Position numbers and translations under genes: made by a program
The notes under the pieces: model-generated
Databases searched by the model: none
Seen by the model: the letters and a program-made list of their open reading frames with translations, nothing else
What the model was told of the DNA's origin: nothing
Part shown: piece by piece, positions 36,765 to 47,303 of the stretch
Layout: the number at the start of each line of letters is the position of its first letter
How positions within the stretch are numbered: the stretch's first letter is position 1
DNA from: Lonicera japonica
Lineage: Eukaryota > Streptophyta > Magnoliopsida > Dipsacales > Caprifoliaceae
DNA: 64,000 nt
Direction of reading: 5' to 3'
Assembly (NCBI GenBank): GCA_021464415.1
Contig: CM038467.1
Location: 30,497,248 to 30,561,247, forward strand

Positions 36765-37494
36765 GTTAAAGTACGAGGTCTAATTTTACACTGAGGAAGC
36801 AACACAAAATGCGATAATTATATTGGTCAAATTAAAAAAATTAAGTACTAGGCTTAACTTTTGTGACAATTATTAATTGAAATGTATTAACTGAAAAATA
36901 GAAAATAAAATTAAAGTTTCATTTTAATGTCGTAGTTGATATATCTCTTTTTGTTTGCCTGGTTGATCATATTTTCGGATTTAATTAGTCCCGGCCTATT
37001 CTAATTATCAATATTTTTTTGTCCTAGTGTAACAGGTAAAGAGGTAAGTATGGGCTGGGGCTTACTATTGCCATATATACTAATCCCCAAATTGTATTTA
37101 CTTTTCACTCTGCTACATAAGTGAATTTTAGTATACTGAAAAAAAATAAAAAAAATTTATAATTGAAGAGAGGCTCATCATCTGCACATTTTTATTTTTA
37201 TAAAATGGTAAAAAATAAAATATAAAATTAATGTATGGGACAAGAAAAAAATTACCCACCATAGGAATAGATAAAGAATATTTTTTTTTTTTTTAATAAA
37301 TTCAGTACTTATTTTTTTTAGCGCGTAGTTCTGTTTTATTCTTAATATGTTCCTATAGTTGAGTAAATTTTTTCTTGTCTCATACACTAATTTTTTAGCT
37401 TAATGTTGTTTAATTAGTTGTAATAACTTATATACGAATGTCTAAAATTAAGGACAAAAAATATATTCAGATTAGGAGAAGGACAGGGGATTAA
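36765..37494. other. 3' UTR of X8 gene A and AT-rich spacer
   Basis: No further gene seen. The first ~200 bp resemble the stretch after the gene B stop (shared AATTGAAATGTATTAACTGA-type and TTTTTGTTTGC words). Confidence 0.5.
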
Positions 37495-37954
37495 GACCAT
37501 CTGCAATCGATAAGCTAAATTGGTAATCAAATTTAGCCATTTACCAAGTGTCTCTCCGCAGCGCGTAGGGGGAAAAACAAAAAAATAAAAGCCTCACGAT
37601 GGAGTGTCCATCGTGCCAGCCATGTCATCCTCCTCTCACGACATTCTGAATGTCGTGAGGTCTCCCACCTCCAACGGCACACTCCCACCTCCAGCCATGT
37701 CATCCTTCTCTCCAAGCATCACACGATGTTCTGTACATCGTGTGATGATGACTGGACATCACACGATGTACAGAACATCGTGCGTGTGTGTCAGTGTCTC
37801 ACGACACTCTCTCTATCGCGAGTCAGAAATATTTGTCGGCATCCAATTTTACCATTTCTATACCATTTTAGCATCCCATTTTACCGATTACCATCCGCGC
37901 TGTACGTTAAAAAAGGGTAAAATTACAATTTTAACAAGTGCATTGCAGATGGTC
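37495..37954. mobile_element. PIF/Harbinger-like MITE with tandem hairpins, copy 1 (460 bp)
   Basis: Ends GACCATCTGCAATCG and TGCATTGCAGATGGTC with TAA duplications (37492-37494, 37955-37957). The interior carries a series of palindromes: 37595-37615 (9-bp arms), 37635-37659 (CTCACGACATT and its complement), 37717-37747 (CATCACACGATGT, 5-base loop) and a near-copy at about 37757-37782. The second copy, at 50778-51237, has the same length and plan. Confidence 0.8.
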
Positions 37955-38097
37955 TAATGGGAAGTGTATCACAGGCTATTCCAACTAGGGAAGAAATCAG
38001 GATTTAAGTTTGTGGAGGCTGGCCGCGTGCTTTGGTTCTAGCAAATTCTTTAGATTAGTTGGGCTGCGCCAATTTACAACGAATCTTTGATTACTTC

Positions 38098-38277
38098 ATT
38101 TTGGACGGAATCCGTTAGTCAACGTAATCAACTGTTAGCTCATTTAATTTTTACCCATTTTACCCTTAAGTAAGAGCAATATGTTCTGTCTTTTTCTAGG
38201 GGTAAAATAGGTAAATTGGATCAAAACATAACTGAGCTAAGAGTTGATCATGTTGACTAACGGATTCCGTCCAAAAT
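38098..38277. repeat. Short fold-back repeat (180 bp)
   Basis: ATTTTGGACGGAATCCGTTA at the left and its complement at the right, with pairing continuing inward (GTCAAC, TTACCC words). Probably a small MITE; no clear duplication. Confidence 0.65.
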
Positions 38278-38293
38278 GGCACCCAAACACCTA

Positions 38294-38676
38294 GGGGTTG
38301 TTTGGTGGATGTTTTGAATTGAGTTTTTAAGTTGAGTTTTTAAAATACGGTGTTTAATAAAATTTAGAAGTATGTTGAAAAGTGAATTTGATTTTTGTTT
38401 GAGTTTTTTTCAACCAACTAAAAAATCTCATAAAAAAATTTCAAAAAATAGTCAAAATGAATCTTATTTTATAGATCTCGACGAGTATGTTTTAAATATA
38501 TATTTTTTATTTAATTTTGATTTTTGAATTTAAAGTTATGGTGTTTTAAAAGTTTTTTTTAGAGAGAGAAAGTAAAGTAAAATAAATTTTGAGAAGTGTA
38601 AAAGTATAGTTGATTTTGTATTGAGTTTTTAAAATTTGGGAAAAAAAACAAAAATAAACAGATACCAAACAGGGGC
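38294..38676. mobile_element. MITE, PIF/Harbinger-like ends
   Basis: GGGGTTGTTTGGTGG at the left and GATACCAAACAGGGGC at the right form inverted ends, flanked by CTA (38291-38293, 38677-38679). Interior AT-rich, no gene. Family assignment is tentative because the duplication is only 3 bp and not TTA/TAA. Confidence 0.55.
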
Positions 38677-38811
38677 CTATTATGCAAAACTTGGCACCCA
38701 AAGTATAAATTACCCTTTCTTTTTAAAAAAAAAAATATTTTTTTTAAAATATAATATTATACCTACAACAAAATCAAGGCTAATTAATTACACTTCACAT
38801 AGTACTCTAAC

Positions 38812-39555
38812 TATGGGCGGGAATTAGTTAGTTTGGTTCAATAATTGGTCTATACCAAAACCGAAACTATGATATTTAGTATTTTCGGTTTCAGTTTTTA
38901 AAAAACACGTAACCAAAATTGTACCATACTATCTTTCGGAATTTTCGGTTATTTTATTTTGGGTATTATTCGGTTTATTTTCGGTATGCATGAATAGCCA
39001 ATTTTACTTTTAGTATGTTTTTCTAAATGCAAATAATACAATTATATTATTTTATATATTTACAAATGGATTATAATGATTTCACTAACATAGAAGTGTC
39101 AAAATATGTAAAATTTTGTACTAACTTTATGTCAAAATATGCAAAACTTTGAACTAATGAGATACAAATTTTAAGATTTTAATTATAAGTATACTAATAA
39201 TCTTATTATAATATCGCATGCGTCTTTTTAGATAAATTAATATATATTATCACACGTATAATATTATATGAATAAACTTTAAAATTATATACATAATATA
39301 TAGTACTAAATATATTTTATAATATATGCGTTGTCTCAAAATAAAATAGTCGATTTAATGTAGTTAAATCTATTATTTACCCTTATTTTTGGTTAGATAA
39401 TTTTGGTATTGTCAGTATTTTAATTTTTGAAACATTAAACCAAAAACCAACCTAGAAAACGTTGGTATTTTCGATTTGTGGTATTTAAATATGTGAAACC
39501 AAAACCATTTTTTTCAAAATGGTTTCAGTTTTTAACATACTAATTCCCACCTCTA
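38812..39555. mobile_element. hAT-like non-autonomous element (744 bp)
   Basis: Ends TATGGGCGGGAATTAG and CTAATTCCCACCTCTA are inverted repeats with few mismatches. Subterminal TTTTCGGTT/AACCGAAA motifs sit near the left end and TTTGGT/ACCAAA words near the right. No clean 8-bp duplication was seen, so it is old or the ends are off by a few bases. Non-coding. Confidence 0.6.
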
Positions 39556-39564
39556 AGTCCTTAA

Positions 39565-39913
39565 CTCTAACACTCCAAAAATGTGAGTACTTATAAAAAT
39601 GCCACAAATTACCAAAGTAATAAAAGTGCGAAAAAATTATCATAGTATTCTCATAAATCATTTTGGAGTTCTAGAATAGCAAAGCGCAATTCATTTAATT
39701 TTGCCATAAAATTGAACTTAAATTATTTTTTAAATAACTCTAACACTCCAAAAAATGTGAGTACTTATAAAAATGCCACAAATTACCAAAGTAATAAAAG
39801 TGCAAAAAATTTATCAAAGAGTATTCTCATAAATCATTTTGGAGTTCTAGAATAGCAAAGCGCAATTCGTTTAATTTTGCCATAAAATTGAACTTAAATT
39901 ATTTTTTAAATAA
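39565..39913. repeat. Tandem duplication, two units of about 173 bp
   Basis: The block starting CTCTAACACTCCAAAAA and ending TTTTTTAAATAA occurs at 39565-39737 and again at 39738-39913 with only a few differences. No coding content. Its near identity points to a recent event such as replication slippage or unequal exchange. Confidence 0.9.
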
Positions 39914-42002
39914 CCTAGTAGAGTAGTTAATGAATTGTATTATTATTAGCATTCCAAAACTATACATTATCAATAATATTTTATACGTATTTTATGAAAC
40001 ATTTTTTATACATTCAGAATACTTTAGAAATGTTAAAGTACTAATTTAGAATTTTAAGGATATGAAAGTACCAAAATATAATGCAGAGAAACCACACATC
40101 AAACTAGCAAAAAAATACTATGTAATATGTATACATAATGAAAGTCCAAAAGGGGAGAAAGAGAGGGGGTACTAGGGGCAGAGCGAATATGGGGCTAGTG
40201 ACTTTTGTATAAACTTTGAAACTTCGAGGTTGGATTAGTAAAGTTTTCAAAACTTTAGGTCCGACGCATAATTTTTTTGAATATGTTTTAAATAGGTGTC
40301 GGCCGCCGGCGGGCGGGAATAATTATTTGAGTTTTCCCGCATTAATTATACAGAATTGATCTTGACCCCCCAAAATTTCACTTATACAAGGTGTGGCCCT
40401 CAGGGAAAGCTTCTATTAACCGACCAATTTAACAGTTAAGTTAACCAAACAATTATGTCTACATTACTCTCGGCTTTTAGATTAAAAGGACGAATATGTT
40501 GATATTTTATTTTCATAATGTATCATATCTTCTTTTATCATACTTTCTTAGTGAGTTGAATTCATTGTGAATTCATATGGGAGGTAAGTATTATTTTGTA
40601 TTTGGTATTTTTTTTTTGTTATTTTTACTCTTAAATTAATAATTTGCTTTGTCGTTAGGCTTAATCAGAATAGTATATTTGAATTAGTTACTAAAAATAG
40701 ACTGGATTGTTGAATCGGAATTTATCTAGTCTAACTCAAGCAAAAAAATCGATTTCATACTTCATGAAAATTGAAGTATAAGCTATAAGCTAGTTTTGTC
40801 ACCGATTCCAACATCATCCCTACAGTGGAAATTTATTATGTAGAGACACCAAAATTAATAACAAATTGAAAATTAAATATGTAAAAGTAATTTCAATAGT
40901 CATTACAAAATATACTTAACTAGTACTTACTATAACCAACTGGTTCTAAAGTAAAATTACGAAGAAATTAGCATTCTTTCTATGTAACATGAAAAACAAA
41001 AACTTAATTCGTAAACGGTTTTTTCTTGTAATTAATTTAATTTTTTAAAAAATAAATATTAGTTAGACACTAAAACACCTTTTTAATTTTTTTTCCTTTC
41101 TGGGATAACAAACATTAACCGCGTATACTAAAAAAAAAGGAACAAGATTATATATATAAAAATATATGTCATTTATTATCAAAATCCTATATAAGTATCA
41201 AAATGTGTTTAGTTTCCACTCCTCTACTTTGAATGGTTATCTTCAAGGCTCTACATAATATTAGAAATTAGTGAGAAATACCTCACTAACAAATAGACTT
41301 GCGGCATAGGATATATAACATTAACTAAAACCCATTTTACCTCTATTAAATACATCTTAATTTTGTAAATTCCGAAAAATATTTCGATAATTAAAATGAC
41401 ACAAGGTAATCAATGAGTCTATTAATTAAACCACCATTCATTGACACGTTTATAATAAGTTTTGAATTAACTTAAAAGAAATTATGCCCTACTAAATGAT
41501 AAGATAATACTAATCTATTCATGAATATATTTTTATATCTTTAACCTTATATTTGGATGGAGTAATTCTAAAATTCATGTAAATTGTAAATAATAGAACT
41601 TACAATTCCATCTTTTAAAATTTGTTAAATTGTAATTTCCCATATTTAGATATCTTGTATGTAAAATTTTAAAAATGAAATGAATTACAATATCACTTGT
41701 TTTAAGTCAGAATTTTTAGAAGGCAAAATATAATAAAGTTATTGTGTGTAAAATTTTAAATTCTTCACTAATTTTACTAAACAATGAACTTCCACTCTTC
41801 TGTGCCCCAAATTCCGACTTTTGCTCAAATTCCAATTTTTTTTTCTCCATCCAAACATAGGGTAAATTTGTAATTTGTGAAATGCCAAATAACACTGTTT
41901 ATTTTAATTGTGTTATTTGGATTGAGTTAAAGTTCCATTAAAGCGAAAGCAACAGTGATTAGACTTTGCCCATAGTGAAGGCGAAACGACTGAAAAATTA
42001 TA
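39914..42002. other. Gene-free AT-rich region
   Basis: No gene or bounded element found. A GC-rich patch (GGCCGCCGGCGGGCGGGAA) at about 40304 sits in a probable degenerate repeat starting near 40175 (GGGGCAGAGCGAATATGGGG), which recalls hAT-type ends but is not bounded. Confidence 0.45.
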
Positions 42003-43026
42003 CTTACTCTGTCCCAATTTAATTGTCATACTTTGAAAAATTAAAAATTAAGAAGACATAATAATTACTCCAAGAGAAAAAATTTATTTTAAAAAATGTC
42101 ATTTACTTTTCTCTTAATAAAAAAAAAGTGGCGGGACTCAAAATAAAGAAAGTGATGGGAGTTTAAAGGGTAATATTAAAAATAATAAAAAGTACTACTC
42201 CCTCCGTCCTAATTTAATTGTCCACTATTCCGTTTTTGGATGTTCCAAAATAATTTTCCACTTTCTATATTTAGCAAGTCATTAATTAAAGTTTTTTTTA
42301 TTATTTTCAATATTACCCTTTAAACTCTTACCACTTTGTTTATTGTGGGTCTCGCCACCTTTTTTTTATTAGGAAAAAAGTAAATGTCATTTTTGGAAAT
42401 AAGCATTTTCTCTTAAGGTGCGTTTGATTGGAAGTATGGAATTTGCATGGAAAAAAAAAGTTACAGGCAATTGAATTGCCTATAATTGAGTTGCATAGAA
42501 AATGTAGTTTAGTGTGTTTAATTGCCTTAATTTTCTACCCGAAAAATATTGATTATATTATGGCATTTTTAATGTAGAAAAAATTATTGCTATTTTTTTT
42601 TTACATAATTATATAGTCATGATAGATTTTGTTTAATTGATCTTGATTAGTAGATTTTAAATATTAAAATTTTATATTATTTTGAATTTTGAATTTTGCA
42701 TTTTAAGTTATGTCATTTTTAATGTAGAAAATGGTAAAAACTTTGTCTCGTGAACCATGCCCAAGCATGGAAAACAAAAACCACCTCCCCTCCCAAAAGA
42801 AAACATTTTCCTCAATTGCCTTGAAAATGCACATGTGCGAGCCAAAAGTGAGAATTGAATTGCCTAAAAAAAAAACCAATTAAATACTTTAAGTTGTCAA
42901 ATCAAGTGAAAAATACTCATTTTTCATAAAAAAATGTTGCCAATCAAATACACCCTTAGAGTAATAATTATGTCCTCTTAATTTTTAGTTTTTCAAAATG
43001 TGACAATTAAAATGGGACGGAGGTAG
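42003..43026. mobile_element. Stowaway-like arm pair 1
   Basis: Left end CTTACTCTGTCCCAATTT and right end ATTTTAATTG-complement GGGACGGAGGTAG form the CTCCCTCCGTCCC-type inverted repeat of Tc1/mariner Stowaway MITEs, each next to TA (42001-42002, 43027-43028). The arms continue inward (left 42003-42190; right in two pieces, about 42290-42415 and 42957-43026). The right arm is split by the PIF/Harbinger element at 42416. Arm pair 2 starts between the arms, so the two are interleaved. Confidence 0.65.
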
Positions 43027-43118
43027 TATAATTAATGACCTACTAAATATAAAAAGTGAACAATTATTTTAAAATATCTAAAAATAAAATAATGGACTAT
43101 TAAATTGGAACGGGGAGT
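42198..43118. mobile_element. Stowaway-like arm pair 2
   Basis: CTCCCTCCGTCCTAATTTAA at the left and TTGGAACGGGGAG at the right, each next to TA (42196-42197, 43119-43120). Arms of about 90 bp pair (TTCCACTTTCTATATTTAG and AAATATAAAAAGTGAACAA). The left arm lies inside pair 1, the right arm beyond it. Confidence 0.65.
42416..42955. mobile_element. PIF/Harbinger-like MITE (540 bp) inside a Stowaway arm
   Basis: Ends AGGTGCGTTTGATTGG and CCAATCAAATACACCC with TTA duplications (42413-42415, 42956-42958). The insertion splits the right arm of Stowaway pair 1, so it is younger. This is the best-bounded copy of the GTTTGATTG family that also lies in the ABCG introns. Confidence 0.8.
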
Positions 43119-43132
43119 ACCAATTAAATATG

Positions 43133-43400
43133 GGTGGTGATGTTGGCACCCCCAAAAACACTTGGTAACACTCCCACTTTAATTCGGTCATTCACAATCG
43201 AGTAAAGTGTCTATTATTCGGTTGTTGAGGATCGAATATAGGTCTATATATTTGGTTCTTGACAACCGAATAAGGTATTTTCAATTTTTTTCAAATTTTT
43301 GCAAGTTTATATTCGGTCCTTAACAACCGAATAACGTTAAGGACCGAATAAAAAGTGAAAGTGTTTTCAAAAGATTTTAGGGGTGCCAACATCACCACCC
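43133..43400. mobile_element. Fold-back MITE (268 bp)
   Basis: GGGTGGTGATGTTGGCACC at the left and its exact complement at the right, with more pairing inside (ATTCGGTC/GACCGAAT, CGAATAACG). Flanks TTAAATAT (43125-43132) and TTAAACAT (43401-43408) fit an 8-bp duplication with one change. That size suggests hAT, but the long arms could also fit a Mutator-like element. Confidence 0.7.
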
Positions 43401-43408
43401 TTAAACAT

Positions 43409-44851
43409 TTGCATCAAATTTGTAATGATTGAACTCCGGCCACTGAACGTAGATTAGTGGAGTGATGGACCATGGATGGTATCCACCCCATGATAAATAT
43501 TTATTATAAATTATGTGACCGACGCGTGTGACAATTTTATTTCCCAATGTACTTTGTAGTAATTATAGACTTTTTAAAGGACTAAATAATAAATAATTCC
43601 AAGTTAGTTAAGAGGTTTTAAACAGTTTACTACGCAGTTTTTTCCATGGGTTAAAATAAATGACTTGAAAATTTTTGTCATCTCTCTACCTTATATATAT
43701 TTATATATCTCCTTTTTTCCCATCTTATGTAAGAGAGAAACATGAAGTTTATTAAAAATAGCGAATACATATAAAAAGAGCTGATAAAAATTCAGAAGGG
43801 TCAAGAGATACTCTAATTTTCATTGAGATCAAATCTTAATGAATTAAGGAATGCTTCTGCTTAGGGGCGGACCCAAGAGGGAAATATGGTGAGTTTCAGC
43901 TCAGAATTTTTTTTTTTTGAAAAATCCATTAGCAATTTGAAAAAAAAAATATTAGAACTTATTCATTGGCTAAGTTTTAGCCCACCTTTTAAAAGATTTC
44001 TGAGCCTGCATGCCTTTAGTTCGGCTTGCATATTTATGAATTGAATATAATATGAAATGATTCTAGACCTATTAAGGGAATTATTAATTCCATAACTGCC
44101 CCAAACAATCGATCAAAGGTTGTTTAACCAAAAAATTCACCGAAAATCAAAATGGGGCCAAAATCAAAACTTCTGTCAAATCCTAAATCTGCTGCCAAAC
44201 CATAGTGTTATATTAATGTAATTGACAAAAGACATAATTGGGAATTAAGATTAGAATAAATCGACATCACCACTAAATTAAATGACAAAAAATAAGTTGA
44301 CCAAGCAATTTCAATTATTGCAACTAAAAATGGCAGCATTAAAGAATCTCCTGCCCCCTAAATTGCTGACACCAAAATATCATAACCGGTACCGACTATT
44401 TTTAAGCCATGGACACTTATAAAAGATGCTTTGTTATATTATTTTTTATATTAAAATATAAATCAATTTTTTTAATGATAAAAATTTACATATTACAAAA
44501 AATACATTAGAATTATAAAGAACTCTAAAATATATACTACAATTTAATCTCTAATTCTCTTTTGAAATCAATATGAATAAAAGACAAAATATGTGTCCCT
44601 CTAATTCTTTCTTATAGCAAGAAGAAAGAATTGGGAAGAGTTGAAGAATCTGTTTCTCAACACACTATTTAAACTTTTAAAACATGTGTTATTAATTAAA
44701 ATATTTTTTGTTTTAAATATATATATAGATAAAATATTAACACTTGTTTTAATTTTTAAGTCCTAGACAATCGCCTTACCACTCTAGCTCCTCTAGGGCC
44801 GGCTCTGCAAAATGTCTAGTTAAAGTAACCACTATAACTAATGTCTACTTT
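43409..44851. other. Gene-free region upstream of X8 gene B
   Basis: AT-rich. A GGGGCGGACCCAAGAGGG stretch at about 43864 and CTAGGGCCGGCTCTGC at about 44793 look like ends of decayed hAT-type repeats without identifiable partners. No gene seen. Confidence 0.4.
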
Positions 44852-44861
44852 CTATTTAAAT
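44852..44861 (+). promoter_or_regulatory. TATA-like box of X8 gene B
   Basis: CTATTTAAAT about 65 bp before the ATG, followed by TTGTGAGAAGGCAATTC. Conserved with 27190-27199 before gene A. A GA run ends directly at the ATG in both genes. Confidence 0.55.
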
Positions 44862-44925
44862 CATGTTGTGAGAAGGCAATTCTTATCTCTCAGAAACAAA
44901 CACCTATCTAGAGAGAGAGAGAGAG

Positions 44926-45804
44926 ATGGGAAGTGTAAATTTAGGTTTGTGTTTTCTTAGCTTCCTTCTCTGCTCAGTTGTTTGCTATAGCTTATCATTG
45001 GATGGCCACGTAAGTTCTTCTACATGTATATATATATATTAGGTATTCCCTGTACTATCCGGCATTATCAAAATATTAATTTACAAAAAAAAGTGAACTA
45101 TTAGATTTCTCTAGACAATTATAATCTTTGAATTATTATAGATAGCGGTCAAATTAGTGAATAATATTTCCTTGATTTATATTATAAATATATATATATA
45201 TATGTATGTTTGCTTTTATAGATAACTAGACATGCATGGAGGCGTTAACAATACGTGTATATATATTATATTTACGCATGTATGTGTATGGATTTAATTT
45301 TAAATGGTAAAAATAAAATATATAAATATTGTTGGTTTAGTGGTTAAAATGTGAGAAACAAGAAAATATGAGAAATATAATTTATTTATTTTTTGATTCA
45401 TGATTGAACATAAACCATTCTATTATCTTTAGTTTTTTTCGTTTTTTTAGTAAAAACTAAAGTTTATGCCTTTGTTCGAAATTAGAGTCTTTATTTGATT
45501 TTCGGATTTTTTAAGAATAAATTAATTATATTCCACGCATTTTATTGTCAAAAGTAACATTCATTTCAATATGCAAAGCTTGAGTGTACATGTCCCAAAG
45601 AAGAAACAAAGATATATAAGCATATATATATAACTCCTAATTTTTTATCAGAGAGAATAAAAAACATCATTAAAATTGGATTTTGGTTATATATTTATTT
45701 CCCCTAGCCTATTAACAGAGGAAATTTGATTAAAACATATATATAGGAGTAAAATATCACAAGTTTTTTGTATCATCTTTTTTGAAAAGCAATGTTTTCA
45801 ATTG

Positions 45805-45845
<41 letters not shown>

Positions 45846-47017
45846 GAATAATGGCATATATAGGGGCGTACATATATATGGGAATTTTTTATGTATATAT
45901 GATATAAGATTAATTGTATGCATGTACTACTTGTATATATAATTTGAGAAGGAAAGGTTAATAATAGTTAAAAATGGGGTCCGTTTCTGATACGGATCAA
46001 TCCTTACTGATTGATCTTTTACAATGGTTTTCTATCATAAAAACATTTTGTAGTATTTTTTATGACACAAAATTGTCATAAAAATGACCACTCCGTACAG
46101 ACTGGTATGTACTTGAAATTTTTTAGTTAAAGAAGCTCTACTTATTGAATAAGTCAATAATATGTATTTTTTCTACATGCAGTTCAAATCCTGCTATAAG
46201 CGATTCTTTTTGTCATTTTCTTAGAACCTTAAAAAAAAAACATCAACGTTCAATTCCTAATTTATGCCCTAGCCCCTCGACTAAAATATATATTTCTAGG
46301 TTCACTCCTGGTGTATATATGTTTTAATTTAATTTAATAATGTTATTGCAGCCACAAGCATGGTGTGTGGTCAGGGGGGATGCGTATGCGGCTGAACTAA
46401 AGAGTTCAATGGATTCAGTGTGCTCAAAGCTAGATTGCCGTCACATTAAACCAGGGGGATCATGCTTTGAACCTGACATTTTGGAAAATCATGCTTCTTA
46501 TGCCATTGATCTTAACTATAGGTTCAATGGTGTCTGCCCTTCTAATATTGGCACCATCACCCTCCAAGAGCCTAGTAATATATCAATCTTTCTCGTGGAC
46601 GGTCCGTTTGTTATGCGTGTCTTTAACGAAGAAATTTTATCAGTGCACTGATAAGAGGCCGTTCTAGTGACGAAATTTGATCGCTAATTAACTTGATATG
46701 TGTACAAACCGTTTGCATGAGACTATAATTATTGAACCAAGAGAAGTCGGGTTTCTCGTATAGAGTATTATATAATTGGTCATACTTTTTTTTTAGTACA
46801 AATATTGATATGATATTTTGTTAGTTATAGTGTATAACTGGCCAGGATTAGGTGCGGATCCGTCCGTACGGACTGGTCATTTTTATGACTGTTTTGCGTT
46901 TTGATTAAAAAACCGTCATAAAATGATAAATTCGTAAAGATTGGTCTGTTCCAAACACAGATCCAGTGTATAACAATATCATAATATATGTAAGATAGAA
47001 TATGATAGAATATGATA

Positions 47018-47053
<36 letters not shown>

Positions 47054-47303
47054 CAACTTTCTTTTTGCAAAATATTGTTATTAATTATATGCACGCTAAT
47101 GGTCCGAAAAAGGTTTTCCATCTTACTTTTATAGGGTTGAATAAAGATTTTATGGTTTCATATTTTCATACCCAAAATTTTAAAAATAATTAAAATTTGT
47201 TAGATAATTATTTATTTATATGTGTACATATATGCACACACTCATGTAAATCATGTTTGTGTTTTTGTGTTGTGCAGCTTTTGGGAAATGCCACTACCCT
47301 TGA
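44926..47303 (+). CDS. X8/CBM43-domain secreted protein, copy B (Ole e 10-like)
   Basis: Paralogue of gene A with the same three-exon plan: 44926-45009 (signal peptide, LGLCFLSFLLCSVVCYS), 46352-46574 and 47278-47303, giving 110 aa. Cysteines in WCVV, VCSK, DCRH, SCFEPD, VCPS and KCHYP complete the X8 set. X8 domains bind beta-1,3-glucan (callose); a secreted, anchor-free single domain suggests a wall or pollen-tube role, as for Ole e 10, but no tissue can be inferred here. Exon 2 differs from gene A at many codons (for example PQAWCVVRGDAYAAELKSS), so the duplication is not very recent. Exon 2 donor is GTAATA, acceptor TTGTGCAG. Introns hold repeats but no retroelement, so this copy looks the more certain to be functional. 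Confidence 0.88.
45811..45842. repeat. (TA)n microsatellite in intron 1 of X8 gene B
   Basis: About 16 TA units in a row. A similar run occurs at about 47023-47048 in intron 2. Confidence 0.85.
45975..46107. repeat. Small fold-back repeat upstream of X8 gene B exon 2
   Basis: Contains GTCCGTTTCTGATACGGATC, then TTATGAC and TGTCATAAAAATGACCA, then CTCCGTACAGACTGGT. It is related in inverse orientation to 46850-46970. Confidence 0.5.
46850..46970. repeat. Small fold-back repeat downstream of X8 gene B exon 2
   Basis: GCGGATCCGTCCGTACGGAC, then TGGTCATTTTTATGAC, and at the other end TTCCAAACACAGATCC. Shares words in inverse order with 45975-46107, so exon 2 is flanked by two related repeats in opposite orientation. 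Confidence 0.5.

Noticed and set aside
37595..37782. CRISPR-like array
   Set aside because: Palindromic units vary in sequence and spacing and lie inside a bounded MITE in a plant genome.
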